From the NCBI GenBank assembly GCA_024138025.1, contig JAMXBD010000425.1, positions 682,001 to 746,000 on the forward strand: 64,000 nt of DNA, read 5' to 3'. Position numbers and translations under genes: made by a program. How positions within the stretch are numbered: the first letter of the stretch is position 1; each line of letters opens with the position of its first letter. Below are positions 1-11,679 of this stretch, piece by piece. The stretch is from Combretum micranthum. Its lineage: Eukaryota; Streptophyta; Magnoliopsida; Myrtales; Combretaceae. The notes under the pieces were generated by a model. It had not been told where the DNA came from and ran no database searches. It saw nothing but the letters and a program-made list of their open reading frames with translations.

Positions 1-2864
1 TTGAGTGATGCTTTCGGATTGCCGCCAAGCATTGTTTTAATCCCTTGTCACCAAGCATTCGCTTTCGATAATTACCACCAAGCATTGCTTTCAACCGTGT
101 TACTATCCTTTCACCCAAGGATAATAACCCCATGCAATGTGATTCTCTACGTGGCATGCATGAATCAATTTATTTAAAATATCATAGCATCATTATTGTC
201 AATTTTAACGTGATCATAGAATTTTAGACATATTAAATTCTATACTAAGACAAGCAATTCTTTACAATCAATTCCCGCCTTGATATTCTTAATGTTCTTT
301 CATATAACTTTACAAACATAGCATTTTGTCTTTTCTTAATTATAATGCATCTATACTACAAGCATAATCAAGTACACAATTTAAGGAAATAAACTCATGT
401 TGTCATGACGATACTTCTTCTAATGGAAGAGTCGATCGAATAATCCAATTAGTCAAAATAGTCCTTGGGATATAGATACTCTTCCTTGGGATCACTTAGT
501 TAATAAAAATACCCATAATGAGTATTTCTTGATAACTCTCTTTGAATTTGACAAAACTATGTTATAAGAACGTCAAAATTCGTATAGAAGACAATTCCAA
601 CTTAAAATGGTCATATCTTGGTCATTTCAACTCAGAATTACACATATGATATACCGTTTTCTACCTATTTGAAAAGATCTATCCATTTCTAAAACTATTT
701 TCATAAAACTAGGTCATTTGAGCTCCAGAACAATGATGGTCATATTCACCACGAAATTTCCCATCCCAAAAGCATTTGTTTCAATTATCAAATCATCCAA
801 AAATTTCTTTGATAAATACTTAGTTATCTATATAGTTGAAAAATTCCTTCTTATAGATGTATAGCTTATATTTCATATATGTTCAAGGATTTGTTGTCCA
901 AACCAAATTTTTTAGTAAAAATAATATTAGTTAGAAGTTTGGAAAAATCATAATTTACAAGAAATCATTTTGTAAATTCTTTAAAAATGAATATTTTGAT
1001 TCTTTTGTTTTCAAAGAGTAATTTATGTGACTTTTCCATAAAAATGAATTTCTCTATTTTCCCTTTTTGAAACTTTTAAAATTAGTGTCACTTTTCCTAT
1101 TAGTTTCCTATGTATTTTCCCTTGACTATTATTTTGATCTTTTTAAGTCTTGGTTTGAAAACCTACATTTCCTTTTTATATTATGTTTTCAAGAAAAACA
1201 TTTTCGTAACAAAGAATCCTCTTCCTTATTTTTAGAAAACAACTCTATTACTACTAAAGTTATGGTTTTTAGAAAAAACCTTTCAAATTAATGGTGTTTC
1301 TAAAATTACAATGAGTTCTTCCTAAGGCTTTGAAAAAAATGGATTCCTTTTATTAATTTAAAAACCCTAAATTTCCTTTAGAACCTTCCTTTGATGACAA
1401 AAATCTTTTTTGTAAAAAGTATAGTTTAAACTTGGTGGTTTAGATAACAATCTTTATTTAGTATGAATATGAGAATAATAACAAGCAAAATTATAACAAC
1501 AAAATAATAAGCAAAATAATATAATTCAAGTATTGAGAGTCTTAGTTTTGGATCAAGGCTCTCAGACTAAGAAATGGACTAGTCCTAAAAAGAAAAGAAA
1601 ATTGTTTTGACTTGATGAGGACAAGTCTAAGACTAGAAAGACTAGTCTTTAAAATAACATGAAAATAAATAAATTGCAAATGAAAGTAAATAAATTATAT
1701 TGCATGAAAATAAATAAATAAAAATTGAGCTTATATGCTCTAAAGAATATATATAGATACATAAATATATTTAATTAGATATAATTAAAGAGTTAGCATA
1801 ATAACAACAATAATATGAGCATAACATAATAACAACAATACAAATATAGAAATAGATATTTATAAACAAGAACAATACATGAACATAGTGTAGCTTCCAT
1901 AACAATAAGTTTAAAAAACTCACATCATGATCATGTAAAGTTATATGACATGGTAAAAGTAATATAAAGAAGGTTTATTATCTAAAAGATATTTGATGGT
2001 GGAGAAAAGTGGTGGTGTTTGAGAGAATTTTGGGAGTATGTAGAAAGGAATTTGAGAGAGCATTTGAAGAGAGTTTTGAGAGAAGAATTTTGGAGAGTTT
2101 TGGTAGTGAATTTGTGGGTAGATGAAGTGTGAAAAAAATGAAAGAGGAGGGGGTATTTATAGGAAATGAGGAATGAAAATTGTGTGATTAAAATAATTGG
2201 AAAAAGAAAATATATAAGTCAAAAAGAGGGGGGGCCACCGGCCCCATAGAGGGAGAGAGGGAGAAATTGTAACTTTTTGTATTTTATTAATTAAGTGTAA
2301 TAATATGTAAGGTAGATGTGATATAAAGTATATGAGAAAGGTAAAAAACAAGGAAAATAGATATGTAGAGTGTAAGAGTAGGTGGTAAAAAAAGTAGAGA
2401 TAGATGAATAGTATAAAATAGTAATGAATAGTGTAATGTAAAGTAGATGTGATTAATAGAGTACTGGTAGTAAGAAAATACGTGTATAAATACGACATCT
2501 AATATTTTTAGTTACCGAAAAATTATAAAGTAGATATTTTTAAAATCTTTATATTTTTACCATTCTAATGGTGTATCCAGAATATTTTTAGTATTTCGAG
2601 TCCCGAGACACGTTTTTCAAAAACTATATCCGATCAGGTTCAAAATGGATTGCAGTTTAACTAATATGATATTTTTAAGCTTTCTTATGTTATTACGAAC
2701 TATTCTATATAATAATATCTTGCTTACTCACTTAAGGTTACGAACACGGGATTTCTAGAGTTAAATTGTTGCATCCAACTAGGGTTTTGTTAACTTTAAG
2801 GTTTCTGGTTGACCTTCTAATTAGGGTTTAAGATTAACCGATCGTAAAACTTTGGGGGTTTATA
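1..2864 (-). repeat. Gypsy-type LTR, family 1 copy 3 (left end outside window)
   Basis: AT-rich sequence with no coding capacity, homologous by eye to 34960-38260: shared blocks include the 'cttaaaatgg...cataacttggtcattt' region (600-650 against 34980-35020) and the 'gagtcccgagacacg' region (2598 against 38040). Read on the minus strand it has a TATA box (2154-2163) followed by a pyrimidine-rich leader. The right end at 2864 reads as a decayed TGTAA..CCCC terminus (TATAAACCCC on the minus strand). Sirevirus gag sequence starts immediately after it, so this copy appears inserted in that gag. The left end and its target duplication lie outside the window. Confidence 0.6.
2154..2163 (-). promoter_or_regulatory. 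TATA box of LTR copy 3
   Basis: The minus strand reads CCTATAAATA, followed by a long C/T-rich stretch typical of plant retroelement leaders. About 65 bp upstream on that strand (2226-2256) is a GC-rich palindrome, GGGGCC-ACC-GGCCCC. Position and orientation are the main evidence that this LTR is transcribed leftward. Confidence 0.5.
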
Positions 2865-3100
2865 AAGATAGTAGATGATAATGGTAGCACATCAAGATAA
2901 AAGAAGAAGGATGTGATAACTTGCTACAAATGCCATAAACCTAGACACATCCAACAATATTGTCCACAACTCAAGAAAACCCCAAAAGGACCTAGAAACG
3001 AAGCGCCCATCGCCACTTGGAGTGATGATGACTCAATTGACTCGAATAAAAATGTGTGCTTCATGGCACTAGATGATGAGGTAAGTTCTCTATCTTCTCC
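2865..3100 (+). pseudogene. Sirevirus (Ty1/copia) gag fragment with CCHC zinc knuckle
   Basis: In frame this reads KIVDDNGSTS, one stop, then KKKDVITCYKC and a zinc knuckle of the form C-x2-C-x4-H-x4-C (CYKCHKPRHIQQYC), then the acidic ATWSDDDS segment and CFMALDDEVSS that follow the knuckle in Sirevirus/Maximus-type gag. The knuckle binds RNA during particle assembly. The frame stops abruptly at 3100 because a solo LTR is inserted here; it resumes in the same frame at 7437 (SCDELNG). It belongs to the same element as the pol relics at 8100-11106. Confidence 0.85.
3096..3100. repeat. Left target-site duplication TCTCC of solo LTR 1
   Basis: TCTCC precedes the LTR terminus TGTAATCCCC and is repeated at 7432-7436 directly after GGGGCGTGACA. 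Removing the LTR and one copy restores a continuous gag reading frame. Confidence 0.9.
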
Positions 3101-3327
3101 TGTAATCCCCTTGATTTTATATAACGCGGTTATAATAAATATATAAAAATAAAATGTAGAATCATAAAAGAACCATAACAAAAATATTAGAAATCACTCC
3201 GAATTTTTCGCGATTTTTAAGTATGAACAAACTAGAATAAAGAATCTTTATCACTAAGACTATAAAAGTTCATAATAAAGAATAATGAAAACTATTTAAT
3301 ATTTACGAACTTAAGTTTTAATGTAAA

Positions 3328-3352
3328 ATATATATATATATATATATATATT
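3328..3352. repeat. (TA)n microsatellite
   Basis: About 12 TA units within the U3-like part of solo LTR 1. Confidence 0.9.
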
Positions 3353-3671
3353 AAAACATTCAAGTTAAATAATTCTGAGTCTATAAAAACTAAAAGTCTG
3401 ATCTAATCCAATAATTTATAATTAGTAAAAAGAACTGAGTAACAAATATAAAATTAAAATTAAATTCCTAATCTAATAAAAAGCCTAGGATAAATTATAA
3501 ATAGAAATGATTTCATATGTAATTTCAAATCTTAAAGATTTATAATAAAGTCGAATTAAGGGTAATATAATTATTAATTTATCAAAATACCACGAAACAA
3601 AAGTTTTAAACAAATAAAATATAATTTATGATAGCAGGTATAAAAACTGAAAAGTGAAAGTATTAAACTAA

Positions 3672-4230
3672 AGATTCTATGTATACGGTCGTATTCAAAA
3701 TATTTAATATCGTTAATATGTAAATTTTTATCCAAAAATATTATCAAATTAGTATTTATCATATGTGTCATTTAGATCCACAAAATTAACTTTTTTCACC
3801 AATTTATATTTTCCCCCACTCCTTATATTTTTATTGGTTATAAATTTATCATCTTCTTTTTGTTTTTATATTTCCTCACATCCTAACTCACTTGCATTTT
3901 TTTCTTCTTCTTCTTTGTTTTGTTTTGTTTTATTACGTACTGGATTTGCAATTTGAACTCCTCTGGACGCGGTTAAGATCTAAGAAAAAGCAAAAATTCA
4001 AACACATATATAGATATCTTTAATAGAAATTCTATGTATACCATAGTGTTCAGAATATTTAATAACGTGAATATGAAACTTCTCATCTAAAAATATTACT
4101 AAATCAGTATTTAACATACGTATCACTTAAACCCACAAAATTGATTTTTTTCACAAATTTATATTTTTATTCCCCCCTTATACGGTTATAAATTCATTAT
4201 CTTATCTTTATTTTTTTATTTATATATATC
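3672..4230. repeat. Diverged direct duplication inside solo LTR 1
   Basis: Two related blocks, about 3672-3890 and 4028-4230, are offset by roughly 356 bp. Both begin with a 'ttctatgtata' block and continue through an 'aatatttaat' segment, 'cccacaaaatt' and a T-rich 'ttcaccaatttatattttcccc' type segment. An internal duplication in the upstream half of the LTR explains both. The blocks are clearly diverged, so the duplication is not recent. Confidence 0.7.
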
Positions 4231-4248
4231 CTAAACATCAACTAACTA

Positions 4249-4258
<10 letters not shown>

Positions 4259-4288
<30 letters not shown>
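4259..4288. repeat. (CA)n microsatellite
   Basis: About 15 uninterrupted AC/CA units immediately after a TA-rich stretch, within the upstream part of solo LTR 1. Confidence 0.95.
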
Positions 4289-4290
<2 letters not shown>

Positions 4291-4620
4291 AATATCAACT
4301 TGCTGGAGACGTTTTATTTGGAATTAAAGGGCTATGATTCTCTTGAAGGATGTGAGCCGAATTTCCTCAATAATTTGCATGAAAGTCCATCCCAATCGTC
4401 TCCTAAGCCAATGGAAACATGACAAATCACTCCCCATATTTATGACAATCAAACAAAGGCTTGAATGGACAACAAACAAGAACAATTCATTTGGAAATCA
4501 AGGAAGAAACGCAGCCGAAGTCTCCTCCTTATTCTTCTATATATATTTGTGTTAAATGACTCATAATGAGGAAACAAACAATCCTCTTCATTTCCTACAC
4601 TTCCCAGCACGAAACCACTC

Positions 4621-4628
4621 TTATATAG
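4621..4628 (+). promoter_or_regulatory. TATA-like box of solo LTR 1
   Basis: TTATATAG lies about 105 bp upstream of a strong splice-donor-like AAGGTAAGTT (gt at 4729). LTR 54444-57196 has the same order (TATA-like 54937, donor 55024). No transcript evidence is available from sequence alone. Confidence 0.4.
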
Positions 4629-5064
4629 CTACCAAAACAAACTGAAAATGGAAGACAAATCGATCAAAACAACAGAGTTCGAATCCAAGGAAAAATAATA
4701 CGAAGAACTCTTGGATACAAGTTCAAAGGTAAGTTAACACACTTTAATTTGTTTTTAGTTAAAAACTTCGATTTAAACTAACTCCTAATGATCTTAGGAT
4801 CATAAAACAACCCAAAGCAAGCTTCAAATCTTGTCAAAATAGCCCCAAGAAGGTAAGAACTCTTAAACTTGAGTTATGCTTATTTAATCCGAAAACTGTA
4901 ATTTAAGGATGAGTTTTGATGATTTGAGTTGTTATATGTGTAGAAATATCATGTATAAATGCTTAGGAATGAATTAGAATGAATTTATGTGTGTAAAACA
5001 ATGGAAAATCGGATCAAAACCAAGGTTGAAGACGATGAACAGTGCTTCCCGATGAGCACAGGCT

Positions 5065-5234
5065 CGGTGTACAGGCGTACATAACCCGTATACCCTCGGC
5101 CAGCAACGGTGTACGGGCGTACATAACCCGTATACCCTCGGCCAGCAACGTTGTACGAGCGTACTTAACCCCGTACACCCCTTATCCAGCACGTTGTACG
5201 GGCGTACTTAACCCCGTGTACCCCTCGGCCAGAA
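5065..5234 (+). repeat. GC-rich 42/43-bp tandem array inside solo LTR 1
   Basis: Four consecutive units start at 5065, 5107, 5149 and 5192. Each has the pattern CGKTGTACRRGCGTAC, an AACCC-type middle, then (in units 1, 2 and 4) CTCGGCCAG. The palindrome GTACGGGCGTAC recurs. Units 1 and 2 are nearly identical and units 3 and 4 form a second pair, suggesting a two-step expansion. The array is a sharp GC island in an otherwise very AT-rich LTR. Open frames across it are by-products of the repeat. Confidence 0.9.
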
Positions 5235-7431
5235 GAAAAACAAAAGTAAATATAAATAATTATATAATAAATAATAATTTAAATAATTTTAGGATGTTTA
5301 TCCTTTTCCTGCATTTATTTATTTATTTTTCTGGGATAGTAATAGTAATATTATAATACAATAATATTAAACCCGAAATTTATTTATTATTTATTTAAAT
5401 TTAAAAATAAAATTATTTTTCTGACTTTATTAAATATAGGATATTTAAATATTTAATCTATTATTATTAATCTAAAAAGAATTTTCTTTAGAAATATAAA
5501 TTACTTTGTTAAAGTAATTTCCGCATAATAGATTTCTAATTATTAATATCCTTAATATTATTAAAAGAATTTTTAGAATTTCGAAAATATTATTTTTGAA
5601 ATAATAATAAATATGGATATAAGACTAAAATTACTTTAGTAATAATATTAATTAAAATATATAAGACAATTAGTATAATTCTTAATGTATGGAATATAAT
5701 CTATTTTCGGAAATTTATTATTATTACTATTATTATAACTGTTATTATTATTGTTATCAATATTGTTATTAGTATTATTGATTTCGTTACTAAGACTATT
5801 AAATTGTTTTTACTATTAGTAGTAATATTAAAACTAATGTAATCACCATTATCTTTGATACTAGTATTACTGCTACTTTTATGAGTATCACTAATACTAA
5901 GATTAGTATATTATATAAATAAAATATATGATTTTTGGTAACTAATTAAAATAGATTTAGTAATTGAATTAGGCGATTAGTTTCCAATTAACTCAGCTTA
6001 GATTAATATAGTAAGTAAGACCATAAAAAGAAAGGAGTACGTAATTTCTAAAATATGTCTAATATTAGAATTAGTGTAAATAATAGTATAAGTTATACCA
6101 AAACTAATCCGGTGAATATGATATTTCAAATATCTTATCTTCGGAACTAATAGAAGAATAGATTAGTAAAATAATAAATATCTGTTATTTCATTCCATAG
6201 GAATATAAATCGGTTCTCGGACTACCAGTAGATTATTACAGCGATATAGCGAGGACCACAGGTGAGGGACTTTGACCTTATCATATTGTTTGTGCTTGTA
6301 GTTAGTTGCATTGATAATAACATATCAAACTGAATTACATGTGGGTTTGGGTAAATTGCATGCTGCTTGGTGTATGTATGATTGCCAAAACATCTTATTA
6401 TAATTAACAATTTCTTTGTATGATGACAATTGTATGGAGCATGTTGATGTTTGTCTGTAATTGTATTATCGTCTGAACCTGACTAAAAACTATTGGTACC
6501 ATAAAATGAAATGGGCATGCATCGCATATATTGCATATTTGCATCTCTAAAAGCGTAGTAGTCTATTACGTGTTGGCCATCCGGGACTCTGATAATGCTT
6601 GGTTGACCTAGGCTAAAGGCTATTAGATCAACGCAAGGTTACCTTTGTTCTGTTGGTACCATAAGAACTAAGTGGTAAATGAAGGACGCCGCTTATGGTA
6701 TTTTGGATGACTAATGCTTAGGGAGTTGCTAAAGGTATGTACATGGGATGGTTTGTTAAGCTATCATATTAAAAGTGATAACCCTAATACGAGAAATCGT
6801 AGATTCCCTGTATGCTTGGCTTCTTCTGGATAGACTATGTACTACTGGTTCCTTCAACCCTGATGAGAGGGGTAAATCTCCATCCTGCTTTGGACTCCGG
6901 ATTCTCCAGGCTTGTATTTGTTCATATGCTTGATGTGGCATTACATATGTTTGCTAAGTAAACTTGATTTCCATTGTTTGATATATGGTCGGTCAGGTCA
7001 TCTCACTGAGCGTGTGGTTTTGCTCACCCTCCAACAGTCTTTGTGCAGGTATAACGTTAGCTGGGATTGGGTTAAGCATGAGTGAAGAGTGCTACATCAA
7101 AAGACCTTGCTGAAGATAGCTTCACAGATTATATTGGTCTCAAAGAACAAATTAGATAAATGGTATAATTGATTAAGATCTTGTATTTTATAGGTTTGAT
7201 CTCAATTTCATTATTTGGTAGGGGATACCGATTCTCTGCGGTTTTGGCAAACTAAGGAAAATCGGAATCCTTAGTATTTGTATAATATATTGGTATGACT
7301 ACATTACATGTAACAATTATAAGATAGAGTCTTGTAATATCTGACTTGCAAGACGGTTCTCATATTACGGGTGCATACGTGGTATGACGATTACAGGATG
7401 ATACTACTAGGCCCTATTTTGGGGCGTGACA

Positions 7432-8030
7432 TCTCCTTCTTGTGATGAATTGAATGGTACGTATAATAAAGTATGTAGTAGGTAAGTAAAGGTAGAGAAA
7501 AAGAATAGTATGCTTAAATCTTTAACGATGGAAGTAGGAAAAGAGCTAGAAAATTTTCAAACTAAGTATGAAGAGATTAAAATAGAAAAGGAAAAGTTGC
7601 ATGAAGAAAGTTGAGTAAGATCAATGAAAAATTAAAAGTTGAAAATGATTTGTTGGATTTTGAAATTAAAACTATAAATAATAATAATGTTGAATGTTCG
7701 AGCAGTAGTAATGAAATTTTAAAAGAGCTAGAAGAACTAAAAAAATGAAAATATTCTGCTGAAAGCTAGCTTAGATGATTCAAAGGCAATTATAACCAAA
7801 TTCACAAATGGTAAAAAGAATTTGAACATACTTCTTGGAAATCAAAGCTGTGATTCAAAAAAATATGGAATTGAATATAGTAGAGAAGGTAATTGCAAGT
7901 CCTACAAAACTCGTTTTGTAAAAGCTACTTATGGGACATGCAATTACAGTGGCAAATTTGGTCATATTGCACATAATTGTGTAATTGGAAAAACAATGTA
8001 TTTGAATTATAGAAGCAAGCTGGTTTGAGT
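7432..8030 (+). pseudogene. Sirevirus gag, C-terminal part (continuation of 2865-3100)
   Basis: Resumes the interrupted gag frame (SCDELNG) after the right TCTCC duplication. A charged, coiled-coil-like segment follows (7510-7610, rich in E and K), then a stop at 7610-7620 and several frame changes. The segment around 7822-8028 carries LLGNQ, typical of this gag, and a second zinc-knuckle-like motif C-x2-S-x4-H-x4-C (CNYSGKFGHIAHNC) in which the second cysteine is serine. Multiple stops make it a relic. Confidence 0.75.
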
Positions 8031-8129
8031 TCCTAAGAGAAAATTCTTGTTCCACCTAACTAAAAAGGACCCAAATTCAAATGGTTACCAAAGAAATAAT
8101 ACTTTGTTTTGTAGGGATCTTGAAGTGGG

Positions 8130-8480
8130 ACCAATAAATGGTATTTAGACAACGGCTATTCTAGACACATGACTGGAGACACATCCTAGTTTACATCTCT
8201 AGACTTGAATGATTAAGGGAGTGTTATCTTTGGAGACAATCGAAAATCAACCGTTCTCAGTAAATGTAACATTCTTATAAATAAATATTTAATTATTAAA
8301 AAATATGCTGCTTGTTGATGATCTGAAACATGATCTGCTTAGTGTTAGTCAATTGTGTGATAATGGTTTTAAAGTAACAATTCTTGCCAAAAAGTATTCT
8401 ATTGAAAGAATTGATAATAATCAACTTATTTTAAAAGGTATAGACAAAGAAATATTTACAAAATCAATTTAGATGATTTT
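8130..8480 (+). pseudogene. Copia protease remnant and GAG-pre-integrase domain
   Basis: Around 8146-8200 the frame reads LDNGYSRHMTGD, matching the copia aspartic protease active-site region, where D-S-G is expected; here it is D-N-G. Interrupted frames then give LLVDDLKHDLLSVSQLC at about 8307-8357, the hallmark of the GAG-pre-integrase domain, ending before 8480. Several stop codons lie between. It lies between gag (upstream) and integrase (8660 onward), the normal copia order. Confidence 0.75.
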
Positions 8481-8659
8481 AAATCATCAAATGAAACTTA
8501 TCTATATTCTCAAAATGAAAGTACTTGGCTATAGTGTAGAATCTTATTAAAGGTTTACCAAAAATAACTTTTTAAAAGGACAAGATTTGTTAACCATATC
8601 GACAAGTAAAGCAAATTAAGACTTCTTTTAAGTCTAAACTATTGTTTCCATTACTAGGC

Positions 8660-9400
8660 TACTAGAACTATTGCATATGGGCTTATTTGGTCCTACTCAA
8701 ACTCTAAGTTTGGGAGGCAACATCTTGGTTATTGTTGATGACTTTACTAAACATATATGGACTTTCTTCCTTTCATCTAAGACAAAACAAATCATGTTTT
8801 TGTTTTTTTTTTTTTTTAGATATTGCAAGAAAGTCCAAAATGAAAAAAGGTTTTAATATTGTATTTATTCAAAGTGATCATGAGGGAGAATTTGAAAATT
8901 ATGAAATGGATGATTTTTGCAGTAAATATGACATTGAACGTACCTTTTCAACACCTAAAACTCTACAACAAAATGGTGTAGCCAAAAGGGAAAACATAAT
9001 TCTAATTGAAATGGCTAGAATCATGTTCTGTGGAAACAATTTACCAAATTTTTTAGGCTGAAGTTGAAAATACCGCTTGCTATATGTCAGGTTTTTATAA
9101 AACCAATTCTAAAAAAAACCTCCTATCAGCTTTGGAAAGGAAAGAGACCTAACATATCTTATTTTTATCCTTTTGTCACTAAATGTTACATTCTAAACAA
9201 TGGAAAAGAATAATTGGCTAAATTTGATGCTAAAAGTAATGAAGGAATCTTTTTCGGTTATTCTTTGATGAGTAAGGCATATAGGGTTTTTAATAAAAGA
9301 ACATTAGCTATAGAAGAATCTATACATGCTGTTTTTGATGATTTTTTGCCTTATTCATGTTTAAATGATGATGTGCATGCTGTTTATGTTGATTTAAATA
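8660..9400 (+). pseudogene. Copia integrase remnant
   Basis: Pieces in two frames cover the integrase core and C-terminal region: VIVDDFTKHIW (first catalytic Asp, near 8733), QSDHEGEFEN (second Asp, near 8873) and QQNGVAKREN (near 8970). In copia integrases the last motif is usually NGVVERKN with the catalytic Glu; here that Glu position is Lys. After a stop at 9060 the C-terminal GKFD-type region follows (AKFDAKSNEGIFFGYS, RVFNKRT, 9214-9330). A T run near 8800-8817 shifts the frame. Function in the living element would be cDNA insertion; this copy cannot encode it. Confidence 0.85.
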
Positions 9401-9599
9401 AATTCTCTCTTAAAATAATAATAATAAAGAAGATAATGAACATAAAATGGATGTTTTGCATGAATCTGCTAATCATAACCTTCATAAACAATGGAAATAT
9501 GCGAGATTACATCCAAAAGATCTAATTATTGGTGAACCTTTCAACAAAGTACAAACAAGATCATCTTCAAGAAATATGAGTAATTTTGTTTTTCTATCA

Positions 9600-10350
9600 T
9601 CAACCAAGCCAAAAATTGTAGAAAAAGTCTTAAAAGATGAATTTTGGATACATGCTATGCAAGAAGAATTAAACTAGTTCACGAGAAGTGATGTTTGGAA
9701 ATTGGTTCCTAAACTTGATAGTAGACCAATTATTGGAACCAAATGGGTTTATAGAAACAGTCTTGATGAATCTAGTATAATAATAAGGTTAGATTAGTTG
9801 CGAAAGGTTATAATCAAGAAGAAGACATAGATTTTGATGAGACCTTTATCTCGGTTACTAGATTAGAAGCTATAAAAGTGCTTTTAGCATTGGCTAGTTT
9901 TAAGAATTTTATTTTTTTTTTCAAAGGAATGTCAAAAGTGCTTTTTTTAATGATTTTATAAAAGTAGAAGTCTACGTAGAGCAACCACAAGGATTTGAGA
10001 ATAATAAATTCCCCTATCATGTTTTTAAATTTAAAAAAAAACTATTTATCGTCTTAAGCAAGCTCCTTGAGCTTGGTATGAAAGACTCAATAGCTTTCTT
10101 TTAAATAATGGATTTTCTAGAGGATAATTTGATGCAACTCTGTTTATTAAAAATCAAAAGTTAGATACATTGATTGTGCAAATCTATGTAGATGGCATTA
10201 TGTTTGGAGTTACTAATATAAATCTTATAAATGAATTTATGGAATCCATAAAGAATGAGTTTGAAATGAGCATGATAGGAGAACTCAATTATTTTTTTAG
10301 TCTTCAAATAAAATAATTTGAAAATGGAACATTTATCAATTAATCAAAAT
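9600..10350 (+). pseudogene. Copia reverse transcriptase remnant
   Basis: Recognisable pieces in order are: FWIHAMQEELN (about 9640), WKLVPK and GTKWVYRN (9697-9760), YRLKQAP-AWYERL (about 10046-10090) and QIYVDGIMFG (about 10180-10210). The catalytic motif in copia RT is YVDD; here it is YVDG, losing an essential Asp. Many stops and frameshifts occur, including a T run at 9911-9921. It is continuous in order with the integrase upstream and RNase H downstream. Confidence 0.85.
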
Positions 10351-10439
10351 ATTTAAGAGATTTGTTGAAAAGGTTTAAAATGGATAATTGTAAAATGAGA
10401 CCTAGACACAAATGTAAAACTTGACAAAGATGAAAATGG

Positions 10440-11106
10440 AAAAGATGTGTGTAAAAAGCTTTATAGAGGTATGGTAGGTAGTTTGTTATATTTAACAACT
10501 TCAAGAGCTGATATCATGTATTTGGCGTGTGTATGTGAACAATTTCAATCTTGCCTAAACAAATCACACTAGAATGCAGTAAAATGCATATTCAAGTATC
10601 TTGTAGGAACTATTGAAATTGGCTTGTGGTATCCAAAGTTTATCTTTTTTTTTATCTAGTTGGATACTCCGATGCTAACTTTACTGGATGCAAAGTAGAT
10701 TGGAAAAGCACAAGTTTCTTGGAAATTCCTTAATATCTTAACACTAAAAAAAAAAAAAAATTGAATTGCATTTTCAACTATTAAAGCTGAGTATTTAGCT
10801 GTCAGTAATTGTTGTGCACAAATTTTATAGATGAAACAAACCTTGCTTGATTATGGTTTAAGATATGAAAATGTTCCAATTCGATGTAATAATACAAGTG
10901 CTATAAATTTAACAAAAAAATCGATTCAATACTCAAGAACCAAGCATATTGAAAATATTACATAATTTCACTAAAGATCACAATATAAATAGAGATATCA
11001 GCTTGGAGTTTGTTGATACAAACAAACAAATTGTTGATAATTTTACAAAATGCTTGAGTGAAGATCGGTTTTGCACTTTGCATTGAGAATTAGGCACGAT
11101 CAAGTA
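10440..11106 (+). pseudogene. Copia RNase H remnant and end of pol
   Basis: The segment LYRGMVGSLLYLTTSRADIMYL (10460-10525) and the later GYSDANFTGCKVDWKSTS (about 10660-10713), a degraded KAEYLA-type segment (10783-10800) and FVDTNKQIVDNFTKCLSEDRF (11010-11070) identify the linker, RNase H and pol terminus of a copia polyprotein. Stops, a poly-A run (10746-10760) and frame changes interrupt it. Pol ends near 11106, leaving about 2 kb before the polypurine tract. Confidence 0.8.
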
Positions 11107-11618
11107 AGATGAGTGCTAAATATTATTTAGTTAAGTTGATCTAGAACTTATTTTTGGTTTAAACAAGTAGTTAAATATAATACATACATATAAACTTGAT
11201 CTACTTTTGAAATATCCTGTTTTTAGATGCTACATATTTGTTACAGAATGGCTCACTAGTCTCCCCTTCACCATTTAGCCGGTGTTCATGTCAAAGCTCA
11301 TCGGTGGATCAAGGACCAGCTCGCCGGTCTGTGCTCAAGGAATCCATTTGACCCTTAATCAACTCTATGGATTTGTTGTTTGAAATCTATTAATACCGGC
11401 TCACTGGTAAAAAATTTTTTCACATGCATATATATATATATATATGTTCTTTTCTGTCTCCTCTGTCAATTTCTCTCATTTCCTTCTTTGTAGTCTCTCT
11501 CTATCGTGCTTTGTCTCTAAACACCTCTAAAATTCACCCCTTTTCCCTCTCTCCTTCTTTCTGCCTTGAGTTACCATCACTTCCCACCAACACCCCACCA
11601 TATCGTACCTTTCCTCTT

Positions 11619-11643
11619 TCTCTCTCTCTCTCTCTCTCTCTCT
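11619..11643. repeat. (TC)n microsatellite
   Basis: About 12 uninterrupted TC units just upstream of the extra ORF of the Sirevirus element, in a strongly pyrimidine-rich leader (11450-11675). Confidence 0.95.
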
Positions 11644-11679
11644 ACATTCCCTCTCTTTCTCTCTCCTGCTCTGCTCATT

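Larger units (their letters stand above)
3101..7431 (+). repeat. Complete solo gypsy-type LTR, family 1 copy 1 (4,331 bp)
   Basis: Starts TGTAATCCCC and ends GGGGCGTGACA. It is flanked by perfect 5-bp target duplications TCTCC (3096-3100 and 7432-7436) and interrupts a continuous copia gag frame, so both ends are fixed at base level. It contains no gag-pol, which makes it a solo LTR left by LTR-LTR recombination or an unusually long non-coding unit. Inside are a direct duplication (3672-4230), a CA microsatellite, a TATA-like box at 4621, a splice-donor-like site at 4729 and a GC-rich 42-bp tandem array (5065-5234). The 3' part (6200-7430) resembles long plant gypsy LTRs such as the Tekay/Del type; the lineage is an inference. 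Confidence 0.88.

Noticed and set aside
2157..2498. 113-codon minus-strand frame rich in Leu, Phe, Tyr, His and Ser
   Set aside because: It starts upstream of the LTR TATA box and is a low-complexity translation of purine-rich LTR sequence.
5042..5356. Open frame with repeated ITRIPSAS residues
   Set aside because: Produced by the 42-bp GC-rich array inside an LTR; no start context or homologue pattern.
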